Below are positions 34,382-43,524 of a stretch of 64,000 bases of DNA, one piece after another (the stretch's first letter is position 1; every line of letters begins with the position of its first letter). This stretch comes from Natrialba magadii ATCC 43099 (GTDB taxonomy: Archaea > Halobacteriota > Halobacteria > Halobacteriales > Natrialbaceae). The translations under genes and the position numbers were made by a program. The notes beneath the pieces were generated by a model, which worked only from the letters and a program-made list of their open reading frames with translations, made no database searches and had not been told where the DNA came from. The DNA lies in contig NC_013922.1 of NCBI RefSeq assembly GCF_000025625.1, forward strand, positions 3,596,001 to 3,660,000. The letters are read 5' to 3'.

Positions 34382-35383
34382 TCAGGACAGCGACAAGCCG
34401 CGAACCTCGACCGACTCGCCCGCTTCGACGCGGCCGATGAGTTGGCCGTCCGTCTCCGCGACGAGTGCCTCGGCTCGCTCCTCGGGGAGCGCGACGACGA
34501 ACCCGGTTCCCATGTTGAACGTCCGGTGCATCTCCTCGTCAGTCACGTTGCCCTCCGCCTGTACGAACTCGAAAATCGGCTGTGCCGGGAGCGGGTCGTC
34601 GACCACGTACTTCCGGTCACCCATCCGCAGGAGATTCGTCCAGCCCCCGCCGGTCACGTGGGCCGCGGCGTGGACGCTGTGCTCGTGCATGGACTCGAGT
34701 AGGTCAGTGTAGATGCGGGTCGGGCGCAGGAGTTCCTCGCCGATGGTTCGGTCGGTGTCGTGTGGGAATGGATCGTCGTAGTCGTGGTTTCGGGTGACGG
34801 CTTCGCGAGCGAGCGTGAGCCCGTTGGAGTGGATGCCGTTGGAGGCGAAGCCGACGAGCATGTCCCCGACCTGTGCGTCGCCGTCGAAGACGTCGTCCTT
34901 GTCGGCCAGACCGACGCAGGTCCCCGCGAGGTCGAAGCCCTCGACGACGTCGGGCATGACGGCGGTTTCGCCGCCGAGCATGGTGAGGTCGGCCTGTTCG
35001 AGGCCGACGGCAAGTCCCTCGCCGATTTCGTTAGTGAGCGTTTCGTCGGGGTCGTCGATCGCGAGGTAGTCAACAAAGCCGACGGGGGTGACGCCGGCGG
35101 CGACGAGGTCGTTGACGTTCATCGCGATGCAGTCGATACCGATCGAGGAGGCGTCGTCGACGGCTTCAGCGACGAGGAGTTTCGTGCCGACGCCGTCGGT
35201 GGCGAGCGCGAGGTAGCGGTCGCCGATGTCGAGGAGGCCGGCGTACTCGGTCGTGAGGTCGCTGCCGAAGGCCTCGAGGAGCGCGGCGGTTGCGTCCTCG
35301 CTGGCCTCGATGTCGACACCGGTGTCGGCGTAGGTGAGTTGGTCCGAATCGTCACTGTTCCCGTCGTCCGCAGGCGCTGTCAT
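34382..35383 (-). CDS. purM: Phosphoribosylformylglycinamidine cyclo-ligase
   Basis: 333 residues from the ATG at 35383 (MTAPADDGNSDDSDQLTYADTGVDI). Fifth step of purine synthesis, making AIR from FGAM with ATP. PurM signatures: YADTGVDI, VGTKLLVAE with the ATP-binding region, VGFASNGIHSNGL, and the catalytic HVTGGGWTNLLRM. An upstream 41-codon in-frame extension is Arg/Ser-rich and rejected as a start. The operon context is not purine related; the neighbouring M50 protease gene lies about 85 nt upstream in the direction of transcription. Confidence 0.95.
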   Translation of the reverse strand: MTAPADDGNSDDSDQLTYADTGVDIEASEDATAALLEAFGSDLTTEYAGLLDIGDRYLALATDGVGTKLLVAEAVDDASSIGIDCIAMNVNDLVAAGVTPVGFVDYLAIDDPDETLTNEIGEGLAVGLEQADLTMLGGETAVMPDVVEGFDLAGTCVGLADKDDVFDGDAQVGDMLVGFASNGIHSNGLTLAREAVTRNHDYDDPFPHDTDRTIGEELLRPTRIYTDLLESMHEHSVHAAAHVTGGGWTNLLRMGDRKYVVDDPLPAQPIFEFVQAEGNVTDEEMHRTFNMGTGFVVALPEERAEALVAETDGQLIGRVEAGESVEVRGLSLS

Positions 35384-35468
35384 GTGGGAACGACCGCGCG
35401 GGGTGAGCAAAAGGTCACCGGTCCGTCGAGAGCGACGGCGCGAATCGACGTTGGTCGCCGATGGGCGA

Positions 35469-36098
35469 TCAGAACAGCCCGACGAACAACACGACATAGC
35501 CCGCAAGCAGGACGCTCGGCACGAAGACGAGCGCGAAGACCCCCTTGTGCCAGTCGTAGACCGACTTGCCGTCGAGCGGTCCGAACGGGATCATGTTGAA
35601 CGCGGCCAGGAAGAGGTTGATCCAGACGCCCATCTGGCCGATTACGCCGAGAATCCCGGGAAAGAGCATCAGCGGGAGGAACATGAGCGCGAGCAGGTGA
35701 TTGGTGATCGGTCCAGCCAGCGCGATCATCGCGTTCTCCCGGTCGGTGATGCGACCGCGGTGGTAGACCGCTCCCGGCGCGGCGAAAATAAAGCCGATCA
35801 GGGCGCTCATAATCGCCAGGAAGAGCATCTGGTAATCCGCGCGGAACTCTGCGAGCTGGCCGTACTCGATCGCGACCACCTTGTGCGCCAGTTCGTGCAA
35901 CAGGAAGGCAACGCCGACGGTGACGAAACACAGCCCGACCATCAGCGCGAAGTAGCCGACCGAGAGATCGAACCGGTGAATCGGCGCGAATAACAGTGCG
36001 AAGGCGACGCTCAGCGTCACCCAGGCAATCGCGAGGTCGAACAGCTCCTTGTCGCTAAAGGACAGGGAAGGTTCGGGATGGTGGGTTCGGACGCTCAC
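35469..36098 (-). CDS. Site-2-type membrane metalloprotease (M50 family)
   Basis: 209 residues with about six spans. HELAHK in the second span (residues ~69-74) carries the HExxH zinc ligands and Glu; the second ligand Asp is expected near GPLDGKSVYDW close to the C-terminus. This is the short archaeal M50 form without PDZ domain, cutting substrates inside the membrane. Its start overlaps the end of the TraB-family gene by 4 nt (ATGA), so the two are translationally coupled and may act together in membrane proteolytic signalling. Confidence 0.9.
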   Translation of the reverse strand: MSVRTHHPEPSLSFSDKELFDLAIAWVTLSVAFALLFAPIHRFDLSVGYFALMVGLCFVTVGVAFLLHELAHKVVAIEYGQLAEFRADYQMLFLAIMSALIGFIFAAPGAVYHRGRITDRENAMIALAGPITNHLLALMFLPLMLFPGILGVIGQMGVWINLFLAAFNMIPFGPLDGKSVYDWHKGVFALVFVPSVLLAGYVVLFVGLF

Positions 36099-37900
36099 GA
36101 GAGGGCCTCCAGGATCAGCTCGAGACTGTTTTCGGCACCCTGGAACAGCTCACCCATCAACGCGTCGACGCCACCGAACTCGGGGCCTGCAAGCCACGGC
36201 AAGACGATCAGTGGGAACAACACAGTCGCGATCAGGCTCCCGATGTTCGTCAGCGCGACGATCATGATGAGTCGGAACAGCGGCACATTGAACATGTCCT
36301 CGAGTGCGTCGCTGATCGGGCGCTCGGTGTCGCCGGCGATTTCGTTCAACGTCTGGATGTCGCGGACGTTGACCGGGCGGTGTCTGAGTTCGACGTAGCC
36401 GGCGAACCAGCCGGGTGCGAGCAGCGGGTTGATGCTCGTCAGCCAGGCGACCGCGCCGCCGACGCCGGCGCTGGTCCAGCGTGCGCCGGCGAGTCGCGCC
36501 AGCGTAAACGCGAAGATGCCGTTAAAGAGGAACCAGGCGGCGAACAGCTGAAGCAGGAAGGTGTTCTGGACGCCAGCCATGATCAGCAGGAAGAAGAAAC
36601 CGAAGAAGCCGAGCATGATCAGGTAGCCGAACACCTTCAGTGGCGAGAAGCGACGGCTCGAGGCGGTTCCCGTCAGCGACTCCATCTGAGGAAGCTCCGA
36701 GGGGTTCTCGAGATACCGTTCGATGCCGGCTTTGTGGCCGGCACCGACGACGGCCACGACATCGTAGCCGTGTGAGCGGAGTTCGTGGAGGTTGTGGGCG
36801 ATATAGGCGTCGCGTTCGTCGATCAGCGCGTTTGCACCGCGCGGGCTGAAACGGCGGAATTCCTCCATCATCGCGGCGACGACGTCGCCGTCGGTCATCT
36901 CCTCGATATCCACCTCGTCGATGTCCTCGACGTCACCGCCCAGTGAGTCGAGAATGAGTCCGAGGAGTGCACCGATGGCGACGCCGACACCAAGTCCAGC
37001 CAGCATGCCAACGCCGCCGCGAATCGAGTAGACGCCGGCGTTTTCGAACGTCGCTGCAGAGGCGGGTCCGACGAACGTCTCGGTCGCGACGAGTGCGAGT
37101 GCGCCGACGATCCCGACGCCGATTCCGACGAGGACGCTAGCCGAAAAGCCGTTTAGCAGGTCGCCACCGTAGCGGTCTGCGGCCTGAATGGATGGAATGA
37201 ACAGCAGTCCGATGAACGCGCCGGCGGCGGCTCCGAGTCCGACAGCGCCGACGTATTGGAGCGTCGCGGTCTGGCTGACGCCGAGCAAGAAGAGGTCACC
37301 GAACCCGAGGAAGGGGGCAAGAAATGCAGCAAAGACGAACCCAAGCAAGAGACCGGCGACGGCACCGAAGGTGAGGCCGATCGTTCGGGGGTCGGTGATT
37401 CCGAGGGCAAGCCCGCCGACCATCTTGAGCTTTTCCGAAAACGAGAGGCGACTCCAGAAGCGCTGAATCGTTATCTGAATGTCGCGGTCGACCAGCGAGA
37501 CGCCGCTGTCGTTTCGTTCGGCGGCCTCGATCGCGGCGCGCATGTCGGCACCGGGTTCGATATCGAACTGGTCGCCGAGTCGCGACTGGACGTACGAGAG
37601 CATCCAGTAGGCGAGAAACTGAAAGACGGTGTTACCGGAGAGAAGGTCCTTCGCTTCGATGTCGTCGGGCGTTCCGCCCTGCATCTGGCGGTATCGGCCT
37701 TCGTCGAGTTCGACGGCAACCACGTCGGGCTCTTCCCGATCGACGGTTTCGTGGACGTCGTCGACGCTCGCCTGGGAGACGTGAGCCGTCCCGAGAACGT
37801 GAACAGAGCCGTCTGCATCCCCGTCAGGATCCGGGTCTGCAGCCGTCTCCGTGACGGGATCGGGGGGCTCCGGCACGTCGGCGTCGCCTGCATCACTCAT
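36095..37900 (-). CDS. TraB/PrgY/GumN-family membrane protein
   Basis: 601 residues from the ATG at 37900 (MSDAGDADVPEPPDPV). An acidic leader of ~30 residues precedes the TraB domain, with HVLGTAHVS at ~33-41 and VVAVELDEGRY at ~59-69; further conserved Glu/His-rich segments (IERYLENP, VVGAGHKAGIERYL) follow at ~385-400. About eight membrane spans are spread over the second half and middle. TraB proteins resemble tiki-type metalloproteases and limit peptide signals in bacteria; here the coupled M50 protease suggests a proteolysis pair. Confidence 0.92.
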   Translation of the reverse strand: MSDAGDADVPEPPDPVTETAADPDPDGDADGSVHVLGTAHVSQASVDDVHETVDREEPDVVAVELDEGRYRQMQGGTPDDIEAKDLLSGNTVFQFLAYWMLSYVQSRLGDQFDIEPGADMRAAIEAAERNDSGVSLVDRDIQITIQRFWSRLSFSEKLKMVGGLALGITDPRTIGLTFGAVAGLLLGFVFAAFLAPFLGFGDLFLLGVSQTATLQYVGAVGLGAAAGAFIGLLFIPSIQAADRYGGDLLNGFSASVLVGIGVGIVGALALVATETFVGPASAATFENAGVYSIRGGVGMLAGLGVGVAIGALLGLILDSLGGDVEDIDEVDIEEMTDGDVVAAMMEEFRRFSPRGANALIDERDAYIAHNLHELRSHGYDVVAVVGAGHKAGIERYLENPSELPQMESLTGTASSRRFSPLKVFGYLIMLGFFGFFFLLIMAGVQNTFLLQLFAAWFLFNGIFAFTLARLAGARWTSAGVGGAVAWLTSINPLLAPGWFAGYVELRHRPVNVRDIQTLNEIAGDTERPISDALEDMFNVPLFRLIMIVALTNIGSLIATVLFPLIVLPWLAGPEFGGVDALMGELFQGAENSLELILEALS

Positions 37901-38088
37901 TACCGGGTGTAACTCGGCCGCGACTTTTACCAGTATCGAACTGCGCGGTGGTAGCGAGTCACAGCGAGTGACCGTCAACAGCATCGACCATACAGGAACA
38001 GTGTGGCAGATACCAACGTGACTGAAAGCACCACACACAGGCACCGATGACGGCAAGACTGATTGCTCTCGTACGGAAAGAACGGGCA

Positions 38089-38529
38089 ATGACCGACCTT
38101 ATGGAAACCCTTATCGAGAACCGAGAGATGGTCCAGCCGAACCACGCCAACATGCTCGAGTCCGCCCACGGTGGTAACGTCATGAAATGGATGGACGAGG
38201 TCGGCGCGATGTCGGCGATGCGCTTTTCTGGGGAGACCTGCGTCACGGCCCGCGTCAACCAGATGAACTTCGAACGCCCGATCTCTGTCGGCGATACGGC
38301 TTACATCACGGCCTACGTCTACGATGCTGGCGAATCCAGCGTCCGCGTTCGACTCGTCACCGAGCGCGAGGACCTCCGAACGCGCGAACGCGAGAAGACG
38401 ACCGAATCCTACTTCGTCTACGTCGCAATCGACGAGAACAACGACCCGACGAGCGTTCCCGAACTCACCGTCAGCACCGACGAGGGTGACCGACTCCGGA
38501 AAAAGGCACTCGACGGCGAACGCGACTGA
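38089..38529 (+). CDS. Acyl-CoA thioesterase, hotdog fold (YciA/BFIT type)
   Basis: 146 residues from the ATG at 38089; another ATG at 38101 is also possible. The hotdog thioesterase signature MVQPNHANMLESAHGGNVMKWMDEVGA is present in pieces: PNHAN, then GGNVMKWMDE with the catalytic Asp, and later RVNQMNFERPISVGD. It hydrolyses long- or medium-chain acyl-CoA in the cytoplasm. Its start faces the TraB gene (divergent) about 190 nt away. A short downstream gap separates it from the convergent S66 peptidase gene. Confidence 0.93.
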   Translation: MTDLMETLIENREMVQPNHANMLESAHGGNVMKWMDEVGAMSAMRFSGETCVTARVNQMNFERPISVGDTAYITAYVYDAGESSVRVRLVTEREDLRTREREKTTESYFVYVAIDENNDPTSVPELTVSTDEGDRLRKKALDGERD

Positions 38530-38545
38530 GACGAGACGCTACTTC

Positions 38546-39628
38546 CTACTCGAACCGAATCGTCTCTTCCTGCGGATCGATCTCGACCCAGCCACCGATT
38601 GGAATCGGTGTCGTCGGCCACGTATGGCCAAAGTCGACGTTGGTAACGACCGGTGCATCCGGGTTGTACCGCGCGAACACGTCCTCGATCACCTGTCGCT
38701 GTTGGCTGCGATAGGCCTCGCGTTCGTCGGCCGGCCGATCCTCGAGATGCGTCCGTGCTGGCGGCCGCCCGACGAGCGCGCCGGCGAAGCGCTCGAGTAC
38801 CCCGCGCTCACCGAGCGCCCGAAGGACACCCGCAACCCAGTCGGCGTCCGGCAGTTCCTCGGACGTCTCGAGTACGAGCACGGTGCCATCGAGGGCGGCC
38901 TCGTCCGGGAGGTACTGGTCGACGATGAACTGCTGGTCGAGGATTTCGAGACAGCCACCCCAGAGGCGTCCCGAAACGGGGTCGTCGCCGCCGGCCCACT
39001 GCCAGCCGGGGTTCGGTTCGGTTCCGCGGGGCTCCTCGAGTTGCTCCGGCGTCGCCCAATCCCCGGTTTCGTCCGTGAATTCCGCGGCAGGACGCAGCTC
39101 TCCAAGTGAGTCCGCAAAGAACGCTCGGTCGGTGTACTCGATCGTGTGCTCGAACAGGTGCCCGTCCATCGCGAGTTCGGTCATCACACACGGGCCGTAG
39201 TAGGAGGCGATGCCGAGGTTCCACAGGTAGAGTGCGAGATTCGTGTTGTCGCTGTAGCCGTAGAACCGGGTCGGGTTCTCCCGGAGGACGTCCGGATCGA
39301 GGTGTTTCAGCACCCGGATCTGATCGTTGCCGCCGATGACCGTGATAATCCCCGCAATATCCGGATCTTCGAACGCGTCCATCACGTCCCGAGCCCGCTC
39401 TTCGGGGTTCTCGAGTAGATACTCGGCGTCGCGCGTCGCCGTCGGATACTCGACTGGTTCGAGGTCGAACACCTCACGCAGGCGCTCGAGTCCAAGGTCG
39501 TAGACCTCACCGAAGTCGGTGCGCCGATTCGACGCCGGTGCCATAACTGCGATCCGATCGCCGCGCTCGAGTGGTGGCGGTGTGACGAACGTATCTGGCC
39601 ACCCGTTCTGTTCCGTCTCCGAGTCCAT
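38546..39628 (-). CDS. S66-family peptidase (LD-carboxypeptidase/MccF-like)
   Basis: 360 residues. Catalytic Ser in YGYSDNTNLALYLW (about 143-156), Glu in GGCLEIL (~235), and His in VDFGHTWPTTPIPIGG (~335-350) form the S66 Ser-His-Glu triad. Bacterial relatives cut L,D-peptides of murein or, as MccF, the microcin C acyl-adenylate bond. Haloarchaea have no murein, so a detoxification or peptide-recycling role is more likely. A minus-strand TATA (ttttacaac, near 39650-39659) is 22-31 nt upstream. Confidence 0.92.
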   Translation of the reverse strand: MDSETEQNGWPDTFVTPPPLERGDRIAVMAPASNRRTDFGEVYDLGLERLREVFDLEPVEYPTATRDAEYLLENPEERARDVMDAFEDPDIAGIITVIGGNDQIRVLKHLDPDVLRENPTRFYGYSDNTNLALYLWNLGIASYYGPCVMTELAMDGHLFEHTIEYTDRAFFADSLGELRPAAEFTDETGDWATPEQLEEPRGTEPNPGWQWAGGDDPVSGRLWGGCLEILDQQFIVDQYLPDEAALDGTVLVLETSEELPDADWVAGVLRALGERGVLERFAGALVGRPPARTHLEDRPADEREAYRSQQRQVIEDVFARYNPDAPVVTNVDFGHTWPTTPIPIGGWVEIDPQEETIRFE

Positions 39629-39715
39629 ACCACGTGACTGACCAGTTGGTTGTAAAACTCTTTCCCAGGTGTGAGACAGTTGGTCATCCAGACTGTTTGC
39701 CAGTCATCCTCTGAC

Positions 39716-39837
39716 CTGTCTCGTCCCGTCTCGTCCCGTCTCGTCCCGTCTCGTCCTGTCTCGTCCTGTCTCGTCCTGTCTCGTCCTGTCTCGTCCCGTC
39801 TCGTCCTGTCTCGTCCCGTCTCGCTCCGTCTCGTTTC
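39716..39837. repeat. Decamer tandem repeat, about 12 units
   Basis: tcgtcccgtc / tcgtcctgtc alternate with only C/T changes at two positions, between the S66 peptidase start (39628, minus) and the HAD phosphatase stop (39900). The period 10 is not a multiple of three, consistent with the non-coding location. Confidence 0.95.
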
Positions 39838-39899
39838 GCCCAGTTCTCGCCACGCAGCGACACCAGCAGTCTCAGAACAGCAACCTCACAATAGCGAAC

Positions 39900-40685
39900 T
39901 CAGAGCAACGACTCAACATCTCCGAGCGACTCGAGTACGTGGTCTGGCGCGAGGTCACCCGTCGCGTTCTCGACATCGGACCGGTCCGTAATCCCCGTCA
40001 GCACTGCGGCGGTCGTCATGCCAGCCCGATTCCCGAGCGCGATGTCCGTATCGAGCCGATCGCCGACGACGAGCGTTCGCCTGGGATCGCTCTCGAGTCG
40101 CTCGAGTGCAGTCTCCGCAGCGATCGCGGAGGGCTTGCCGAGAATCGCATCGGGTTCACGGCCCGCGACGGCCTCCATCGCGGCCAGAATCGAGCCCGAA
40201 CCGGGCATCGAACCGCCGTCGACGGGAATCGTTACATCGGGGTCGGTGCCGTAGAACGGCGTCCCGTTCTCGAGTGCCCGCAGCGATTCCCACAGCGTTC
40301 CGAAGGAGAACGACGTGTCGAACGAACCGAGGACGACCTCGGCGTCGTCGGGGTCCGTCGTTACGGTCACCCCCGCCGCTGTGAGGATGGACTCGAGTGC
40401 ATCCGAGCCAACGAGGTACACCACCTCGTCGGGATGGGTGTCGGCGAGGTAGGAGGCAGAGAGGGTTGCGGACGTGAGAATGTTGGTCGGATCGACGTCG
40501 ATGCCGTGCGGTTCGAGGCGGTCGCCGTAGTGGTCGGTGCCGGTCGTGGGGTTGTTCGAGACGAGCAGTCGATCACAGCCGGCGCGCTCGAGGGCGTGAA
40601 TGCCCTGGTCTGCACCGGGGATGAGGGCCCCACCGCGGACGATCGTGCCGTCGACGTCGAGAATCGCGGCCTCGTAGTCAGTCAT
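39900..40685 (-). CDS. NagD/4-nitrophenylphosphatase-type HAD hydrolase (HAD-IIA)
   Basis: 261 residues. Motif I LDVDGTIVRGG (8-18), motif II SNNPT (44-48), Lys in GKPSAIA (~178), motif IV VVGDRLDTDIALG (~200). The C2-type cap is between motifs II and III. HAD-IIA enzymes dephosphorylate sugar, nucleotide or glycolate phosphates; the exact substrate is unknown. The acidic residue content is strong. It is in tandem with the S66 gene but separated by the decamer repeat. Confidence 0.92.
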   Translation of the reverse strand: MTDYEAAILDVDGTIVRGGALIPGADQGIHALERAGCDRLLVSNNPTTGTDHYGDRLEPHGIDVDPTNILTSATLSASYLADTHPDEVVYLVGSDALESILTAAGVTVTTDPDDAEVVLGSFDTSFSFGTLWESLRALENGTPFYGTDPDVTIPVDGGSMPGSGSILAAMEAVAGREPDAILGKPSAIAAETALERLESDPRRTLVVGDRLDTDIALGNRAGMTTAAVLTGITDRSDVENATGDLAPDHVLESLGDVESLL

Positions 40686-40778
40686 TGACCGGAAAGAGGG
40701 GCGAAGCGTGGTTCAGTGTTTGGATCGGTGAGTCGTATCGTGGCCGCAAGGCGCGGGTGACCACCTGACACAGGCCGG

Positions 40779-41189
40779 CTACGAGCGCTCGAGCGAGAGT
40801 TCGGAGGTTTCGACGTCCGACTTTTCGGCGCGTTCGTTGGCGTCGATCAGCTGGTCGAGTTGACGTTCGAACTCTGCCTCAGTGAGGTCGCCGGCGGCGT
40901 AGCGTTGCTGGAGTGTCGTCACCGGATCTGTTTCGGCCTCGTCTGCTGCAGTCGCTGTTGCTGTATCGCGTTCGGCGGCCTCCTGCTCGCGTTTGCGCTC
41001 TTTTTCTTTGGAGCGCTCCATGAGGTACCAGACGAGCACCACGCTAAGCACGAGCAGTGCCGTGATGGCGAGCGCGTACAGCGGCCCGGCGAACAGCAGT
41101 GCGGCGATGATGATGATGTCGGCCAGCACGAACTTGATCGCGAAGATCTCGGTGAGGCTGTAATCCCGTCCCCCGTCGTCGCTGCCCAT
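40779..41189 (-). CDS. SHOCT-domain membrane protein
   Basis: 136 residues. Two hydrophobic spans at ~17-52, then a charged coiled-coil-like stretch (ERSKEKERKREQEAAER), and a C-terminal SHOCT domain of about 30 residues (DPVTTLQQRYAAGDLTEAEFERQLDQL). SHOCT domains occur at the ends of many archaeal membrane proteins and are thought to aid assembly. The gene is between the HAD and an unknown gene and has no clear operon partner. Confidence 0.88.
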   Translation of the reverse strand: MGSDDGGRDYSLTEIFAIKFVLADIIIIAALLFAGPLYALAITALLVLSVVLVWYLMERSKEKERKREQEAAERDTATATAADEAETDPVTTLQQRYAAGDLTEAEFERQLDQLIDANERAEKSDVETSELSLERS

Positions 41190-41388
41190 ATTCGTGTGTC
41201 CGTGTCGGCCGGAATAACTGTACGGGTACGACTGCGCTGAGTCGGAACGACGCTGTGCCGATCGACAATCCCACTGCGATGCGCCGGAACCCTACTGCAA
41301 CACATCGAACAGCCACCGTGTACGTCGTCACCGAACAGTACGCAGGACGACCGATGGTATTTACCTGCCAGCGGCCCGAGCATCTCCC

Positions 41389-41859
41389 ATGACACTCGAG
41401 GTCGACACGCCAGCACCGCCGACACTCGACTTCGTCGATCCGAACGAGTACGAGGATGCAACGATCAGCGCGAGTGGCACAGAAGAGATCGACTATCGCC
41501 GGGAAGAGCTACAGGAGTTCCTCGAAACCGGCGCGTGGGAGGAAGCCTTCGACGAGTGGCGGGCCGACACTGATCTCGACGAGCGTGAGTTCAGTATCGC
41601 TCGCGACCTCGATCTCTTCGCTGACTTTGACTTCTTCTGGGACGACTTCGCAGACCGCGTTGGGTATCACGCACCCGGAATCTCGGAGGACTGGCAGGAG
41701 CGCGAGTACCACCCCGAACTCGACACGTGGGGGACGGTCTCGGCGATCAACGCCGAACTGACGGAGTTTGGCCAGGTCGTCTCGGTCATTCTAAAAGAGG
41801 AGTACATCGACTGGGAAGCGGAGTACGAACCGCCGGAGGATCTGCCGGATTTCGACTAA
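41389..41859 (+). CDS. Haloarchaeal conserved hypothetical, very acidic
   Basis: 156 residues with ~30% Asp/Glu and aromatic-rich segments (SIARDLDLFADFDFFWDDFADRV, shown by the key words DFFWDDFADRVGYHAPG). No membrane span or signal. The start follows a tatttacctg-like TATA (41357-41366) ~24-32 nt upstream. It resembles single-copy haloarchaeal genes of unknown role. Convergent with a small zinc-finger gene. Confidence 0.75.
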   Translation: MTLEVDTPAPPTLDFVDPNEYEDATISASGTEEIDYRREELQEFLETGAWEEAFDEWRADTDLDEREFSIARDLDLFADFDFFWDDFADRVGYHAPGISEDWQEREYHPELDTWGTVSAINAELTEFGQVVSVILKEEYIDWEAEYEPPEDLPDFD

Positions 41860-41885
41860 AAGTAGAGGAGTCGGCACAAACTGAC

Positions 41886-42065
41886 TTAGCCTGCCCACTC
41901 ACCTGCCACGTCGTCGCTGATATTCTCGCGCCAGAACTCGAACTCCGCTTCGCAGGTCGCGCTCTCGTGGATGTGGTCGACGAACCCAGCGCCAGGAGAG
42001 GCGAGTTCGTCGCCGCAGAACGGACACGCAATGGGATCGGTCCAATCGGCCGTGGTCACTGCCAT
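41886..42065 (-). CDS. Small zinc-finger protein (DUF7501-like)
   Basis: 59 residues from the ATG at 42065 (MAVTTADWTDPIACPFCG). Likely zinc ligands: CPFC (14-17), with a His/Cys pair in GFVDHIHESATCE; the remainder is acidic and ends EWAG. It matches a small haloarchaeal family I recall as DUF7501. Upstream on the minus strand are two TATA-like AT-rich elements within ttatatgaaagttcattata (42074-42093), consistent with a leaderless start. Confidence 0.85.
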   Translation of the reverse strand: MAVTTADWTDPIACPFCGDELASPGAGFVDHIHESATCEAEFEFWRENISDDVAGEWAG

Positions 42066-42232
42066 GTGTGTCACCAAATATAATGAACTTTCATATAAAA
42101 CCTGCCTGCTAGGGCACCAAACTGGTCGCAAGAATACTAGTCCCTTATACGGATTTCTCAAACTCGGTCCCGCTCGCTGCCGCGACCGGTGCATTCTCGT
42201 CACCAGCCGAACCTACAGCGAGTACACACTGT

Positions 42233-43462
42233 ATGTCGGTCACGAAGCGGGTCCAGCAGTTCGCACACTTCGACGTGCTTCTGGTGACCGCCGGGATCTG
42301 GTTTCTGGCGAAGTTCCTTCGCTATGTCTTTCCACCTCTCTTTGGCTCGTTTCAGGAAACCTACGCGGTCTCGAACGCCGCCCTCGGCGCTGCGTTCACC
42401 GGCTTCATGCTCGTCTACGCCGCGATGCAGTTCCCCTCCGGCATGCTCGCCGACCGCCTCGGCTCGGTCACCGTTATCATAGCGGGCGTCACCATCGCCG
42501 CCGTCGCCGCGTTCGCACTCGTCGTCGACTCGCCCTTTGCGATACTCGTGGTTGCCATGCTCGTCATGGGCGCGGGGACCGGCGCGCACAAGACCGTCGC
42601 AGTCCGGCTGCTTGCTCACGCCTATCCTGCACGAACAGGGCGGGCACTCGGTATTCTCGACACCTTCGGGACCTTCGGCGGCGTCGTCGCCCCCTGGGCC
42701 GTCGTGCTCGCGGCGGGAATCCCGTTCGCACTCGGTGCGAGCTGGCGCGTGATCTTCCTCGCCGCCGGTGTCGTCGGCCTCGCACTCGCTGTCCTGTTCT
42801 GGGTTCGCGTGCCACAACGAGTCCCAACCGAGACGGAGGGCGACGGAACTAGCGGCGTCGAAGTAAACGAACTCCGCCGGTACGCCGCACTCTTTCGTGA
42901 CTGGCGATTTTCGGCGTTCGCGCTTCTGACTGTCCTGTTCGCGTTCACCTACAACGGACTCGTCGCGTTCGCGCCGCTGTACCTCACCGACGAGGCTGGG
43001 CTCACGGCGGCGACCGCCAGCGTGCTCTACAGCGGACTCTTCCTCGCGAGTCTGGTTCAACTGGTCACCGGCGACCTGAGCGACCGGGTCGGTCGACTCC
43101 CCATCATCACCGCGACGCTCGGCCTCGCAGCCCTCTCGCTCGGTGCGTTCGTCGCGCTGACCGATGTCGCTGGCCCGGTCGTGCTCGGCATCGCCCTCAT
43201 CGCGGCCGGCATCGGCTCCCACGGCTTCCGTCCCGTCAGGGGCGCATACCTCATGTCCGCGATCCCCAACGACCTGGCCGCCGGCGGGCTCGGCGTCGTT
43301 CGAACGCTCCTGATGGGTGCGGGGGCAATCGCACCCGCGATCATCGGCGCGATGTCCGAAACCGTCGGCTTCCGTCCCGCGTTCTGGCTGCTCACCGCCG
43401 CCGTGTTCGGTGCAACGCTCCTCGCAACCATCCTCTGGGTTACCGACGAAGACGGAGCGTGA
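42233..43462 (+). CDS. MFS transporter
   Basis: 409 residues with 12 predicted spans. The A-motif between spans 2 and 3 is GMLADRLGSVTVI, and the matching loop between spans 8 and 9 is GDLSDRVGRLPII. RPVRGAYLMSAIPND near span 10 resembles the sugar/drug efflux branch. The substrate is unknown. Divergent from the small zinc-finger gene across 167 nt. Confidence 0.92.
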   Translation: MSVTKRVQQFAHFDVLLVTAGIWFLAKFLRYVFPPLFGSFQETYAVSNAALGAAFTGFMLVYAAMQFPSGMLADRLGSVTVIIAGVTIAAVAAFALVVDSPFAILVVAMLVMGAGTGAHKTVAVRLLAHAYPARTGRALGILDTFGTFGGVVAPWAVVLAAGIPFALGASWRVIFLAAGVVGLALAVLFWVRVPQRVPTETEGDGTSGVEVNELRRYAALFRDWRFSAFALLTVLFAFTYNGLVAFAPLYLTDEAGLTAATASVLYSGLFLASLVQLVTGDLSDRVGRLPIITATLGLAALSLGAFVALTDVAGPVVLGIALIAAGIGSHGFRPVRGAYLMSAIPNDLAAGGLGVVRTLLMGAGAIAPAIIGAMSETVGFRPAFWLLTAAVFGATLLATILWVTDEDGA

Positions 43463-43524
43463 TCGCCATCACCATATCGTGGCAAGAGGTAACACACATA
43501 CACACACCGATTCGTAGGCCAGCC

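Noticed and set aside
39716-39837. Decamer array as a possible replication-origin iteron
   Set aside because: The unit lacks the dyad of haloarchaeal origin-recognition boxes and there is no orc1/cdc6 gene nearby.
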